From the NCBI GenBank assembly GCA_036741355.1, contig DAINSK010000004.1:80064-144063 (forward strand): DNA of 64,000 nucleotides, given 5' to 3'. Of this stretch, positions 16,080 to 25,418 are shown one piece after another. Each line of letters begins with the position of its first letter. The first letter of the stretch is position 1. The notes beneath the pieces are model-generated. The model saw only the letters and a list, made by a program, of their open reading frames with translations. It was not told the DNA's origin and made no database searches. Both the position numbers and the translations under genes were made by a program. Origin of the DNA: JBBRGK01 sp036741355 (GTDB lineage Bacteria > Chloroflexota > Dehalococcoidia > CAUJGQ01).

Positions 16080-16325
16080 TTACAGGCCGGGCTCCGGGAT
16101 CGTTACCAGGCTGGTTGTGCTCTCGATGCCGTCGATTCTGCGTATGCCTTCGCCGAGGATCGGCGGCATCTCGGATAGGTCGCTGACTTCGATTTCGACG
16201 ACGATATCGTACGGTCCCATGACTTCGTACGAGGCTTTGACCGCCTCGATGTTACGAATCTTCGCGAGCACCTCGGTGGTCATCACCGGATCGGTCACGA
16301 TCAGCACATAAGCTTTGATAGCCAC
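16080..16325 (-). CDS. Stand-alone Lrp/AsnC ligand-binding (RAM) domain
   Basis: An 81-residue protein matching only the C-terminal RAM domain of Lrp/AsnC regulators (AYVLIVTDP, then GPYDIVVEIEVSDLSE, GIESTTSLVTIPEP), without the DNA-binding helix-turn-helix. Such stand-alone domains form decameric or octameric rings that bind amino acids and may modulate full-length Lrp proteins. GTG start at 16325 with AGAGGAG six bases upstream. Divergent from the fumarylacetoacetate-hydrolase-family gene. Confidence 0.88.
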   Translation of the reverse strand: MAIKAYVLIVTDPVMTTEVLAKIRNIEAVKASYEVMGPYDIVVEIEVSDLSEMPPILGEGIRRIDGIESTTSLVTIPEPGL

Positions 16326-16451
16326 GAAATACTCCTCTTTCCGTCCGCGCCCGACCCGGCAGCCGCAGTGTCGCCGCGGCAGGTGGGCTCGTCAAGTCCC
16401 CTCATGGTATGCTCCGGCCATGTTGAAACGTGAGATCGATTGGAGCCCGCG

Positions 16452-17294
16452 ATGAAGCTAGCGCGAATTGCACGCGACGGCTCGGCGGTCGTGGTCCTGC
16501 GAGGAAGCACTGACGCGGTTGCAACCGTCGACGGGCGGACGTTCGACGATCTACCTGAGCTCCTGGCGGCCGCCGGTGGTGAAGCGTCGAAGATCGTACC
16601 TGGTCAGCATGTAACCGTTCGTGACGCAGATCTGCTGAGCCCGGTGGCACGACCGCGGAAGCTGGTCTGTATCGGCCTCAACTACCGTGCCCATGCAGAG
16701 GAGTCGGGCGCGGAACTACCTCGGAAACCGATAATCTTTCCCAAGTGGGACAACTGCATTACCGGGCCGTTCGACGACATCCCACTTCCGCCAGAGTCGA
16801 AGGCCGTCGACTGGGAGTCTGAGCTGGCCTTCGTGTTCGGCAGGCAGTGCCGGCGCGTTAAGGCCGCGGACGCCGCTTCGGTCGTGTTCGGTTTTACGGC
16901 CGCCAACGACGTTTCGATGCGCGATTACCAGTTCCACACTTCGCAATGGGGGCCGGGAAAATGTTGGGACCGATCCACACCGCTAGGACCTGTCGTCGTT
17001 ACACCGGAGGAAGTCGGCGGCGCGCCGCCTGACCTCGCGATTCGAGGCTTTCTAAACGGTAAAATGGAACAAGACAGCCGTACGAACGATCTGATCTTTG
17101 GCGTGGGCGAGCTGGTGGAGTACATCACGTCCATCATGACCATGGAACCTGGCGACATCGTCCTCACCGGCACGCCCTCGGGCGTGGGCAGCGGACACAA
17201 GCCGCGGCTCTATCTCAAGGATGGCGATGTGTACGAAGTCTCGATCGAGGGGATTGGCAGCCTGCGCAACCGGTTCGTCGCCGAGGTTAGTTGA
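16452..17294 (+). CDS. Fumarylacetoacetate hydrolase (FAH) family protein
   Basis: A 280-residue FAH-superfamily protein of the short bacterial type. The N-terminal cap (1-65) leads into KLVCIGLNYRAHAEESG. Metal ligands are E122 and E124 in DWESELAFVFG and D153 in GFTAANDVSMRDYQ; the C-terminal GDIVLTGTPSGVGSG is present. Members hydrolyse or decarboxylate C-C bonds in acyl-pyruvates, ureidoglycolate-like compounds or oxaloacetate. The substrate cannot be fixed. I prefer ATG at 16452 (GGAG seven bases upstream) to TTG at 16440. The thioredoxin-TPR gene follows after 38 bases on the same strand. Confidence 0.9.
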   Translation: MKLARIARDGSAVVVLRGSTDAVATVDGRTFDDLPELLAAAGGEASKIVPGQHVTVRDADLLSPVARPRKLVCIGLNYRAHAEESGAELPRKPIIFPKWDNCITGPFDDIPLPPESKAVDWESELAFVFGRQCRRVKAADAASVVFGFTAANDVSMRDYQFHTSQWGPGKCWDRSTPLGPVVVTPEEVGGAPPDLAIRGFLNGKMEQDSRTNDLIFGVGELVEYITSIMTMEPGDIVLTGTPSGVGSGHKPRLYLKDGDVYEVSIEGIGSLRNRFVAEVS

Positions 17295-17332
17295 TTCCTG
17301 TCTCCCGTAGCGGTTACGGAGGACCGCAGTAC

Positions 17333-18184
17333 ATGACCACGCATTCGAAACACGTCTACGATGTGGAAGACGCAACGTTTCAGGCGGCCGTTATCGACCG
17401 ATCGCACACCGTTCCGGTGGTCGTCGACTTTTGGGCACCGTGGTGCGGACCGTGCCGGCAACTAGGACCGTTGCTGGAGCGGCTCGCCGATCAGTACGAC
17501 GGCCAGTTTGAGCTGGCAAAGCTAAACACCGATGAGAATCCAAGTACGTCCCAGGCCTTTCACATCGAAGGGATCCCGGCGGTAAAGGCGTTCAAAGACG
17601 GCCGCATGGTCACAGAGTTCACCGGAGCCCTGCCGGAATCCCAGGTTCGGGCGTTTCTGACGCGTATCCTGCCATCAGAAGCCGACCGCATGGCTCAGCG
17701 CGCCGACGAACTGGCCGCCGCAGGACACGTAAACGCCGCCGAAGACAGCTATCGCGAAGCGCTGTCGAAACAGGCAGTGCACTCGGGCGCGGCCGTGGGG
17801 CTGGCGCGCCTGCTGGCGAACCGTGGCGAAGAAGACGAGGCGCTACGCATTCTCTCGCCCTATCCCAATGACGCATCTGCAAACCAGTTACGCGCCGAAA
17901 TCGGGCTGCGAAAGGCAAACGGCAGCACGGACCGCAAGGAGCTGGAAGAGCGCCTGGCTGCCGATCCGAAAGACGTTGAGGCCAACTATCAGCTTGGCAT
18001 GGCGCGGGCTGCCGAGGGTGACTACGAGCCCGCGTTCGAGCACATGCTGGCTGTGGTGCGCCTGGACCGCGGGTACGGGGAAGACGCCGGGCGCAAGGCG
18101 ATGCTCGATCTGTTCAATCTGTTGGGCGACGAGAGCCCGCTAACACAGAGATACCGAAAACAGCTTTCGTACCTGCTGTTTTAG
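17333..18184 (+). CDS. Thioredoxin-TPR chaperone-type protein (CnoX/YbbN-like)
   Basis: A 283-residue protein: thioredoxin domain (1-110) with intact WCGPC at about residues 36-40, cis-Pro region EGIPAVKAF, and an alpha-helical TPR region (115-283), the architecture of E. coli CnoX. Unlike E. coli CnoX, where the motif is degraded, both cysteines are present, so it may be an active reductase as well as a holdase. ATG at 17333 has GGAGG ten bases upstream and is preferred to the longer frame from 17291. Converges with gpsA four bases beyond its stop. Confidence 0.9.
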   Translation: MTTHSKHVYDVEDATFQAAVIDRSHTVPVVVDFWAPWCGPCRQLGPLLERLADQYDGQFELAKLNTDENPSTSQAFHIEGIPAVKAFKDGRMVTEFTGALPESQVRAFLTRILPSEADRMAQRADELAAAGHVNAAEDSYREALSKQAVHSGAAVGLARLLANRGEEDEALRILSPYPNDASANQLRAEIGLRKANGSTDRKELEERLAADPKDVEANYQLGMARAAEGDYEPAFEHMLAVVRLDRGYGEDAGRKAMLDLFNLLGDESPLTQRYRKQLSYLLF

Positions 18185-18188
18185 GGTT

Positions 18189-19220
18189 TCATTCCTGTCC
18201 GAGGGCGCGCAGCATCAGCGCGTGTGCGGCGTCAGCCGGCCCGGCGCGTCCGTTGACAACGGCCTCGACCTGGGCTGTTATCGGAAGCTCGATGTTCAGT
18301 CGGGCGGCGAGCATCAGCGCCGCCGTCGTCGTCGCCGCGCCCTCGGCAATGTGTCCGCCCGCCGATATGGCTTCCGCCAGAGGAACGCCTTTGCCCAGGG
18401 CCACCCCGAGCGAGTAATTCCGGCTCGCCGCGCTGGCAACTGTCGTCATTAAATCGCCAAGTCCCGCCAGACCCGCCAGCGTCCGCTCATAGCCTCCTGC
18501 AGCCATGGCCAGGCGAGTCATCTCGGCTAGTCCACGCGTGATCAGCCCTGCGCGGGCGTTGTGACCGTAGCCCAGGCCGTCGCAAATGCCACAGGCGATG
18601 GCGATCACGTTTTTGAGGGCCCCTCCTAGCTCGACGCCGGGCTGATCGTCGCTCGTATACACGCGAAGTTTGTTCGATGAGATGAGTGCCTGGACGCGGA
18701 CCGCGGACGCACGGGCACCCGGTGGACCCGCTACGACCGTGGCCGCTGGTAGTCCAGCGACAATCTCGCCCGACAGATTGGGACCCGATAGCGTCAGCGG
18801 GTCCCTGATGCGGTCTCCACCGGCTTCGGTAATGACTTCGGACATGCGCAGACCCGTCTGCAGCTCAATGCCTTTGCTGGCGCACAGCACGATGGTTCCG
18901 GGCTGTAACCAGGTCCAAAGCTGTTGGACATTCGTCCGCGTCTGCTGCGCTGGCACCGCCAGTACGAGTAGCTCAGCCGATGCCACCGCCCGGGCCGGAT
19001 CAGCGGAAATCATGAGCGATTCAGGCAGGGCAACGCCCGGCAGAAAACGCCGGTTCTCCCGCCGCGTCGCAAGCTCGCCGGCTTCCGCTTCCGTTCGAGC
19101 GAGGAGTGTCGTCTCGCCGCCGCAGCGGCTAAGGAGGATGGACAGCGCGGTGCCCCAGGCGCCTGTTCCCGCCACGGTGACAGTACGAATAGGGATCGAC
19201 TCCGTTCGTTCGTCGGGCAT
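18189..19220 (-). CDS. gpsA: NAD(P)-dependent glycerol-3-phosphate dehydrogenase
   Basis: A 343-residue cytoplasmic enzyme that reduces dihydroxyacetone phosphate to sn-glycerol-3-phosphate, the backbone for phospholipids. The Rossmann motif is GTGAWGTALS (18-27); other family blocks are LAVPAQQT, CASKGIE (catalytic Lys region), LSGPNLSGEIVAGLP, VELGGALKNVIAIACGI, and LAGLGDLMTT. Length is normal (330-345). ATG at 19220 with GAGG upstream. The next gene on this strand, an MBL-fold hydrolase, ends 37 bases upstream, so they may share a transcript (PHP phosphatase, MBL hydrolase, gpsA). Confidence 0.95.
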   Translation of the reverse strand: MPDERTESIPIRTVTVAGTGAWGTALSILLSRCGGETTLLARTEAEAGELATRRENRRFLPGVALPESLMISADPARAVASAELLVLAVPAQQTRTNVQQLWTWLQPGTIVLCASKGIELQTGLRMSEVITEAGGDRIRDPLTLSGPNLSGEIVAGLPAATVVAGPPGARASAVRVQALISSNKLRVYTSDDQPGVELGGALKNVIAIACGICDGLGYGHNARAGLITRGLAEMTRLAMAAGGYERTLAGLAGLGDLMTTVASAASRNYSLGVALGKGVPLAEAISAGGHIAEGAATTTAALMLAARLNIELPITAQVEAVVNGRAGPADAAHALMLRALGQE

Positions 19221-19257
19221 GCGCCTCGCTTCGTCTCACCTTGGATCTGTTGGCGGT

Positions 19258-20256
19258 TTACTCTCGGGCGCTTCCAACGAGCGCGTAGTGGGGCCGCTCT
19301 TCCCACTCGGCATCGGGCGGATTCTCCTGCGCGCCGATGGCTGCTTTACGCTCATCCTCTTCGATCGTCTTCGCCTCTTGCTTTACGGCCTCGCGACGTT
19401 CGTGCTCGGCGATTTTCGTGGCTTCAGGTGCCGCGGTCTCCTTGCGGATGCCGGGCTCGATAACCAGGCGTCCCTCCTGCTCCAGTTGCCTGAGGTGGGC
19501 CTGGACATTGCTGTCGGCGGCACGGCGCAGCCGAGGATTTACGTCAGTATAGATTTTGAGCATGAGGTCCCAACTCGTCTGTTCGGGACGTTCTTCCAAA
19601 GCAGCCAGGATCTGGCGTTCTCGCTCGTTGCGATGGGCGATGTACATCTCGATCCGTTGCCGAGGGTCGTTCACCACTTGCCCATGTCCGGGGCAGATGA
19701 CGTCGATCTTTGGCAGTTCCCGGAGCCGCTGCAGGCTGCGCCGGTATTGACCGAGGTCGTGAACGGTGGTCGTGCTGCTGCCGAGCAGCGTATCGCCGCT
19801 GAACAATACGCCTTCTTCCTCCAGGTAGAAGCAAATGGAGTCCGGCGAGTGCCCGGGCGTCATCAACACCTGGACACGCACGCCGCCGTCCAGGTTGATC
19901 ACCTGGCCCTCTTCGAGCGTCCTCACGCCGTCTTCCGGGAGACGCTCTTCAAGCAACGGTTTGCCGGTCTCGGTTACCAGCACGTCCGCCTTGAGTGCCT
20001 CTCGCATCCACTTCAGGTTACCGCTGTGGTCGAGGTGGAAGTGCGTAATCCCGGCAAGTGCAATCTCAGCGCGCTCGGTCGCGGCAAGGTAGCCGCGCAA
20101 CATCCAGCGATATCGGTCGATAGCCTCGCCCGAGTCGATCGTCAAAGCCTCGCCGCCACCGGCTTTGCCCACGAGGTAAATGGACGTGAACAACGGGTGC
20201 ATCGGGTTTTCGTCGGGCACCTGGACGGCGCGTACGCTCGGACTTATCTGCACCAC
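19258..20256 (-). CDS. MBL-fold metallo-hydrolase with winged-helix domain (LACTB2-like)
   Basis: A 332-residue metallo-beta-lactamase-fold hydrolase. The zinc motif is THFHLDH (71-77), followed by MTPGHSPDS, FSGDTLL and CPGHGQVV. Residues 210-265 form a helical/winged-helix tail (RERQILAALEE ... AHLRQLEQEGRLV) typical of LACTB2/RNase-like or glyoxalase-II-like members. A further 60-residue acidic/basic tail is extra to the family. Start GTG at 20254-20256 with GGGAG five bases upstream. Substrate unknown; some relatives are endoribonucleases. Confidence 0.87.
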   Translation of the reverse strand: MVQISPSVRAVQVPDENPMHPLFTSIYLVGKAGGGEALTIDSGEAIDRYRWMLRGYLAATERAEIALAGITHFHLDHSGNLKWMREALKADVLVTETGKPLLEERLPEDGVRTLEEGQVINLDGGVRVQVLMTPGHSPDSICFYLEEEGVLFSGDTLLGSSTTTVHDLGQYRRSLQRLRELPKIDVICPGHGQVVNDPRQRIEMYIAHRNERERQILAALEERPEQTSWDLMLKIYTDVNPRLRRAADSNVQAHLRQLEQEGRLVIEPGIRKETAAPEATKIAEHERREAVKQEAKTIEEDERKAAIGAQENPPDAEWEERPHYALVGSARE

Positions 20257-20297
20257 CGTAACTCCCGTATCTCAAGCCGGGCCATTCCTGAAGTCGG

Positions 20298-21161
20298 TCA
20301 ATCCCTGAAAGGCTCGAAGTGCCGCTTCCTGCGCTCAAAGCGCGTATAGCCGGTGTACCCGGCTTCGCGGGCTGCGGTCATCGCCAGGTCGAACGCCTGG
20401 CCGAGCCGTTCGGGCACGTGGGCGTCGGACGCCAACGTCACCGGAATGCCGGCTCGATTTGCAGCGCGGAGCAGCGCCGGCGACGGGTAAAGCTCGGCTA
20501 CGGGTTTGCGCAGTCCATTGGTGTTGATCTCCAGTGCGCAGCCGCCCCGGACCGCGGCCGCAACGATCTCATCGTGCCATGGCCGGAAGCTGACCGGCTT
20601 GTGGCCGAAGATTTTGGGGACGTCGGGGTGCGCGAGCACGTCTGCAAGACCGCTGTCCGCGAGTTCGCCGATCATCCGGCCGTATTCAGCAAAAACGGTG
20701 TCTGCGTCACGCCTGTCCCATTCGTCGAGGTTCTCTTCTTCGTCGAAGCCGAACGCGCCGACCCAATGGACTGAACCCAATACGACATCCCAGGCATATG
20801 GTGCCAGGATTCCGCGAAGAACGTCGGCTTTGCCGGGGATCCAGTCCATCTCCATGCCGAGGAATACCGGTAAACCCTCGCTCTTCGCCTGTTCGATAAG
20901 CGACACGTAGTTGCTCAACGAAAGGTTGACGTGGTCGCGCCAGTACGCGGCAGCCGCGCCGGCCATGTGCGGATTTGGGTCGGCGTCCCACCAGCCCTGC
21001 AGCAGGTCGTACGCCTCGTGAAAGCGGAAGAGGTGTTCGGTGAAGACGACGCCGTCCAGCCCGTTTGCAAAGGCAGTATCGACGTAGAGCTGAATTCGCT
21101 CGCGGTCAACCGGGGGCTGCTCGCCGTGCGGCTGCAGATGGACGTGTGCGTCGACAAGCAT
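20298..21161 (-). CDS. PHP-domain phosphatase, histidinol-phosphatase (HisK/HisJ)-like
   Basis: A 287-residue PHP-fold metal-dependent phosphoesterase. Metal motifs: VDAHVHLQP (4-11), FTEHLF near residue 41, GMEMDW near 107, GSVHWV, LAHPDVPK, and the C-terminal TLASDAHVPERLG. The layout fits HisJ-type L-histidinol-phosphate phosphatase, the eighth step of histidine synthesis, but no his genes are nearby, so another phosphate ester is possible. The start ATG at 21161 is followed at once by family sequence. A palindromic element lies 30 bases upstream of its start. Confidence 0.85.
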   Translation of the reverse strand: MLVDAHVHLQPHGEQPPVDRERIQLYVDTAFANGLDGVVFTEHLFRFHEAYDLLQGWWDADPNPHMAGAAAAYWRDHVNLSLSNYVSLIEQAKSEGLPVFLGMEMDWIPGKADVLRGILAPYAWDVVLGSVHWVGAFGFDEEENLDEWDRRDADTVFAEYGRMIGELADSGLADVLAHPDVPKIFGHKPVSFRPWHDEIVAAAVRGGCALEINTNGLRKPVAELYPSPALLRAANRAGIPVTLASDAHVPERLGQAFDLAMTAAREAGYTGYTRFERRKRHFEPFRD

Positions 21162-21190
21162 TGATTTCCTCGCGCGGGTTCGGTGGCGGG

Positions 21191-21426
21191 GACCTCACCC
21201 CCTACCCCTCTCCATTGGCTGGCGCCAACGGAGAGGGGCGATTTCCGGTTACAGGTAGCGGGCTTGGATGTAGCGCGGGAACACTCGCCGTGGCCCGCGG
21301 TCGGCGCTCTCGATGGCCCGCCTTCGGAAATGGATCCCGCGGAACGGCCGCCCCGGTCCGATCAGCACACAAAGATCGCCCCCTCTCCATCGCATCGCGA
21401 TGGAGAGGGGGACGGGGGGTGAGGTC
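21191..21426. repeat. Palindromic intergenic element B
   Basis: About 236 bases bounded by GACCTCACCCCCTACCCC (left) and its near-complement GACGGGGGGTGAGGTC (right). The left end folds as CCCCTCTCC...GGAGAGGGG around an inner TTGGC/GCCAA stem (21205-21238). The right end is a perfect 15-bp hairpin, 21379-21393 against 21397-21411, with loop ATC. It occupies nearly the whole gap between the PHP gene and the ABC binding-protein gene. Same plan as elements A and C. Confidence 0.78.
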
Positions 21427-21435
21427 TCGCCGGGC

Positions 21436-23295
21436 CTACGCCGTCACGTACATGTAATCGTACATGCGCCAGAAGATGTTCCAGGTTGGCACCGCTGCGC
21501 CGCTCTTGTCCTTCGGCATGCCGCCGATGTTCGGCTTCAGCAGACCGAGGTTCTGCGGGTAGTGGGTGAAGATCGCGCCCGCCTGCGCCGCCAGGATCTG
21601 GTCCGCCTGCTGGTACAAATCAAACCGCTTCTTCGGGTCTGTCTCGCCGGCTGCCTGAACGACCAGCTTGTCGAAGTTGTCGTCGTGCCACGCCTGCCGG
21701 TGGCCGGAGTCGCCGCCGGACTTCGACCAGAACACAAGGTACTGCTCGTCGTTCGGGTCCGGGTAGTCCTCATACCAGCGCAACCAGATCAGTTGCAGCT
21801 TGCGTTGGTACATGCGCCCGTAGACTTCCTTGCGATCGCCGATCTCGTGATCGATCTTCATGCCCAGGTTGTCCTGGAGCATCTGGATGATCGCGTCGCC
21901 GGCAGCGGCTGCGGCGTCGTCCTCGGTGCGCTGCGTCAACGTGATCTTGGGCCAGTTCTTACCGCCCTCGTACGGCGTGCCCACAAGCTGGGCCTTTGCC
22001 AGTGCCGGATCGAACTTGGTGAACTCGTCGTACTTGTTCGGGTTAAAGCCGGGCGTCCCCGGTGGTATGAACGTATACGCCGGGGAGCCCAGGCCCTGCA
22101 GGACGTTCTTGACGATCGAGTCGCGGTCGATGGCGTGGGCCATCGCCAGCCGAACCTTGGGGTTGGTGAACGGCTCTTTGTCCGCTTCGGGCACGAGGTA
22201 CCAGGTGCCGTCGAGGAAGTACTTGACGACCTGCTTGCTCTCATTGGCGTCGCTCAGGATACGCTTGTAGTCGCCCGGACCCACGCGCGCTACCCAGTCG
22301 ATTTCGTTGTTCTCGTATGCCGCCGTGGCGGCGTCGGCTTTGATGATCGGCCGCTGGATCGTCGTCAGGTGAATGTTTTTCGCGTTCCAGTAGCCGTCAT
22401 GCTTCTGGAGCTCATAGCTCTTGTCGTGGTCCCACTTGGTGAGCTTGTAGGGGCCGTTGGAGACGATATTACCCGGCTCGGTCCACTTGTCGCCGAACTT
22501 TTCGACGGCGTCCTTGTAGGCGGGCAGTGCCGAGTTATAAGCCAGCAGCGCCGGTAAGTAACCGGCCGGATGCTCGAGCGTCATCTCGAGCGTGTAGTCG
22601 TCGACGACCTTCAGGCCGAGCGTCTTGTCGTCGGGTATCTTGCCGGTGTTGTACGCTTCGGCATTCTTGATGTCGTAAAGGAAATTGGCGTACGCGTCCT
22701 TCGTGTCGGGATTGAGCTGCCGACGGAACGAGTAATCGAAGTCTTTGGCCGTCACCGGCTGGCCGTTGGTCCATTTGCTGTCCTTGCGGATCTTGAACGT
22801 GTAAACCGTCCCGTCCGGGCTGACAGTGAAGCTCTCCGCCATATCCGGCACCGGCTCGAGGTCGGGGTTGAACACCAGCAGCCCCGCAAACACCTCGGCG
22901 TCCCCCTGGCAGTAGAGGTCCTTGTTATAGTCAAAGCTCGAAGGCTCGCTCTCGTTTTGTTGGTTAGTGCGGAAGACCTGGTTTGCCGCTAGTTTCACAT
23001 TGGCGGGCAATGGACCCGGGCCAAGTACCTTCGCGCCTGCAACTGGACTGCCGCCCGCTGCGCTCGCATTGGCGGCGGGCGCCTTCGGGGCAGCGTTGTT
23101 TGTCGTCTTGGTGCTGTTGTTATTGCTGCTGCCGCAGGCAGCCAGACCGGCGGCGCCACCCGCTGCAGCGAAGATCAGCAGCGCCTGGCGGCGATCGACC
23201 TTGATCGCGCGGAGCCGCTTCTGGAACATGCGAAGCTGCTCGGCTTCGTCGTAGACAACGCCAGGTTCTTGACCGTCCAATTCACCGTTACTCAC
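21436..23295 (-). CDS. ABC-type peptide substrate-binding lipoprotein (SBP_bac_5)
   Basis: A 619-residue extracytoplasmic solute-binding protein of the oligopeptide/dipeptide family. The signal VDRRQALLIFAAAGGAAG ends in LAAC with Cys54; the RR pair suggests a Tat-type lipoprotein. A low-complexity Asn/Ala linker follows to about residue 95, then the OppA/DppA fold (YTFKIRKDSKWTNGQPVTAKD at about 170-190, LAMAHAIDRDSIV near 390). Start GTG at 23295 with GAGGAG six bases upstream. It is the last gene of the oppB-oppC-binding-protein unit; no ATPase subunits follow, only palindromic element B. Confidence 0.93.
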   Translation of the reverse strand: MSNGELDGQEPGVVYDEAEQLRMFQKRLRAIKVDRRQALLIFAAAGGAAGLAACGSSNNNSTKTTNNAAPKAPAANASAAGGSPVAGAKVLGPGPLPANVKLAANQVFRTNQQNESEPSSFDYNKDLYCQGDAEVFAGLLVFNPDLEPVPDMAESFTVSPDGTVYTFKIRKDSKWTNGQPVTAKDFDYSFRRQLNPDTKDAYANFLYDIKNAEAYNTGKIPDDKTLGLKVVDDYTLEMTLEHPAGYLPALLAYNSALPAYKDAVEKFGDKWTEPGNIVSNGPYKLTKWDHDKSYELQKHDGYWNAKNIHLTTIQRPIIKADAATAAYENNEIDWVARVGPGDYKRILSDANESKQVVKYFLDGTWYLVPEADKEPFTNPKVRLAMAHAIDRDSIVKNVLQGLGSPAYTFIPPGTPGFNPNKYDEFTKFDPALAKAQLVGTPYEGGKNWPKITLTQRTEDDAAAAAGDAIIQMLQDNLGMKIDHEIGDRKEVYGRMYQRKLQLIWLRWYEDYPDPNDEQYLVFWSKSGGDSGHRQAWHDDNFDKLVVQAAGETDPKKRFDLYQQADQILAAQAGAIFTHYPQNLGLLKPNIGGMPKDKSGAAVPTWNIFWRMYDYMYVTA

Positions 23296-23422
23296 GGGGA
23301 CTCCTCTCTTCGTAGCGCGGCAATCGCCGCGGTAAGGTCTCGCGGGCTAGATCGCGATCTGTGCTTTTATCCTTCTCAGTGCAGGTGGACCCTCCTTTCG
23401 TTGCTCCCGCCGCGTCGCGGCG

Positions 23423-24349
23423 TCAGTTATTCATGCGAGGATCCAGCGCGTCGCGGATTCCGTCGCCGAGGAAGGTGAATGAAAGCATCGTAAGCCCGAG
23501 CGCTGCCGACGGGAATGCCGCCAGGAACCAGTATGAGCGTACGCTCCTTACGGATTCCGCCACCATCTGCCCCCAGCTCGGGATAGGCGGGTTGACGCCG
23601 ATGCCGAAGAAGCTGAGCGTCGCCTCCGTAAAGATGGCGGCCGGAATTCCGAAGGTAATAGCGACGATGATCGGCGTCATCGAGTTTGGCAACATGTGGC
23701 GCATGATGATCTGCCAGCCGCGGCCCCCCGATAGCCTGGCCGCCTTGATGTACTCCTTTTCGCGGATCGAAAGCATTTGTGCGCGTGTCAGCCGGGCGAT
23801 GATCGGCCAGCTGGTCAGGGAGAGCGCCAAGATGATGTGATTGACGCTCTTACCCAGCGATTCCATTACCAGGATCGCGAAGAACAGGACCGGAATCGAG
23901 TAGATCACGTCCACGGCCCGCATAATCGCGTTATCGGTGCGGCCCGCATAGAACCCCGCGAGGCTGCCGATCGTCACGCCGATGAGAGTCGCGAAGAGCT
24001 GCGAGACCAGTCCAACTTCCATGGAAATGCGGGCGCCGTAAATGATGCGGCTGTACAGATCGCGACCCAACAAGTCGGCGCCGAGCCAGTAGGTCGGGTT
24101 TGGGCTTACGCCGTGGTCGGCCAGGTGCTGGCGTGCATAGCCAAACCGCATGAGCTGGTCGGCGACGAGGGCCGTCAAGATGAGGACCAGCACGCCGATG
24201 CCGCCGATGATCGCCAGTTTGTTCTTGATGAGCCGCCGCCAGGCATCCCCCCACAGGCTGGCCCGTCGCAGCGACACGCCCTCCGTTTCAAACGAGGACG
24301 TTTGTCGTGGCGAGATGACCGTGCCGATCTGGGCATCCGGCATCGCCAT
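23423..24349 (-). CDS. oppC: ABC transporter permease, OppC/DppC type
   Basis: A 308-residue inner-membrane permease with six predicted helices. The N-terminal cytoplasmic region (1-35) leads to TM1 (LAIIGGIGVLVLILTALVA). The EAA loop, which contacts the ATPase, is visible as KAARLSGGRGWQIIMRHMLPN (minus-strand, about residue 205). LGADLLGRDLYSRIIYGARIS is the family signature. It is the second gene of the importer operon, 76 bases after oppB. Substrate (peptide, nickel or sugar oligomer) cannot be assigned. Confidence 0.93.
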   Translation of the reverse strand: MAMPDAQIGTVISPRQTSSFETEGVSLRRASLWGDAWRRLIKNKLAIIGGIGVLVLILTALVADQLMRFGYARQHLADHGVSPNPTYWLGADLLGRDLYSRIIYGARISMEVGLVSQLFATLIGVTIGSLAGFYAGRTDNAIMRAVDVIYSIPVLFFAILVMESLGKSVNHIILALSLTSWPIIARLTRAQMLSIREKEYIKAARLSGGRGWQIIMRHMLPNSMTPIIVAITFGIPAAIFTEATLSFFGIGVNPPIPSWGQMVAESVRSVRSYWFLAAFPSAALGLTMLSFTFLGDGIRDALDPRMNN

Positions 24350-24425
24350 TGTCAGGGCTCCTTCTGACCGTTGGCTTTCACCTTACCCCCGTCCGGTTTC
24401 CATCGCGTTACTTGCACCAGGCTTC

Positions 24426-25355
24426 TCATGAATAGCGGATGCGGGGATCGACGACGCCGTAGAGCAGGTCCACGATCAAGTTGAGTATGGTGATGAACAC
24501 GCCTAACAGCAGGATGATCGCCATGATCATCGGGTAGTCGCGGCCGGTAAAGCTTTCCACGAAGTACTTACCGATCCCCGGAACGCGGAAGATGCTCTCG
24601 ATCGCGGGTGAGCCGGTCAAGATCGCGGCGAAGATCGGCGCCATGATCGTCAGTGGTGGGATGAGCCCGTTCTTGACGACGTGGACCAGCATCACGCGTT
24701 GCTCCGTGAGCCCCTTTGCGCGTGCGGTGCGCACGTAGTCGGAGCGAATCACGTCGATCATGCTGGAGCGCGTGTAGCGGGCGATGGTCGCCAGCGGCGT
24801 CATGCCAAGCGCGATCGCCGGCATGATGACGTCGGAAGGGCTGTTCCAGCCACCCGTGTGGGGGATCCAGTGTAAAGCCAGCACGAACAGCAAGATCAGG
24901 AAGACGCCCAGCACAAAGTTGGGCAGGGCGATGCCGAGCATCGCCGTCACGCTGCAGGCGTAATCTATCGGGCCATTCTGGTTCATGGCTGCTGCGATGC
25001 CGAATGCCAGCCCGCCCACGACCGCGAGTGTCAGCGCCACCGCGCCGAGCTCAAGCGAGGTCTTGGTATTCTTCTGCAGGATCTCGGTGACGTCCCGCGT
25101 TTTGTAGACGAACGACTTACCGAAGTCCAGATGAACGCCCCGCCAGACGAACGTCAGGTACTGCCGATAGAGCGGCTTGTCGAGTCCCCAGGCCTTTTTC
25201 AGGACGTTCTGCTCGGTGGGGGTGAGCGGGTTATTGGCCGAGTCGGGCTGGATCGGGCTGCCCGGAGTCGCGTGCATAAAGATGAAGGTGATCAACGAAA
25301 GTGACAGCAGCGTTGGCACCATCCAAGCGACGCGAAATGCAGCATACCGGAGCAT
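24426..25355 (-). CDS. oppB: ABC transporter permease, OppB/DppB type
   Basis: A 309-residue inner-membrane permease, first gene of the importer operon. TM1 is followed by the family periplasmic motif ATPGSPIQPDS and GLDKPLYRQYLTFVWRG; the EAA loop is RTARAKGLTEQRVMLVHVVKN. The C-terminal FTGRDYPMIMAIILLLGVF is typical. It pairs with the OppC-type subunit to make the translocation pore. A promoter with good hexamers lies about 65 bases upstream of the ATG at 25355. Confidence 0.93.
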   Translation of the reverse strand: MLRYAAFRVAWMVPTLLSLSLITFIFMHATPGSPIQPDSANNPLTPTEQNVLKKAWGLDKPLYRQYLTFVWRGVHLDFGKSFVYKTRDVTEILQKNTKTSLELGAVALTLAVVGGLAFGIAAAMNQNGPIDYACSVTAMLGIALPNFVLGVFLILLFVLALHWIPHTGGWNSPSDVIMPAIALGMTPLATIARYTRSSMIDVIRSDYVRTARAKGLTEQRVMLVHVVKNGLIPPLTIMAPIFAAILTGSPAIESIFRVPGIGKYFVESFTGRDYPMIMAIILLLGVFITILNLIVDLLYGVVDPRIRYS

Positions 25356-25418
25356 CCGCCAACCCCCACCCCAAGGCGCGCCAGATGCCGGCCCGCCCCA
25401 ATCGAGGAAATTAAGCGA

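Noticed and set aside
18670..20349. Plus-strand frame of 559 codons across gpsA and the MBL hydrolase
   Set aside because: Antisense shadow of two genes with strong motifs on the other strand; low-complexity translation.
21313..22557. Plus-strand 414-codon frame across the binding-protein gene
   Set aside because: Shadow of the SBP gene in the opposite strand; no domain recognised.
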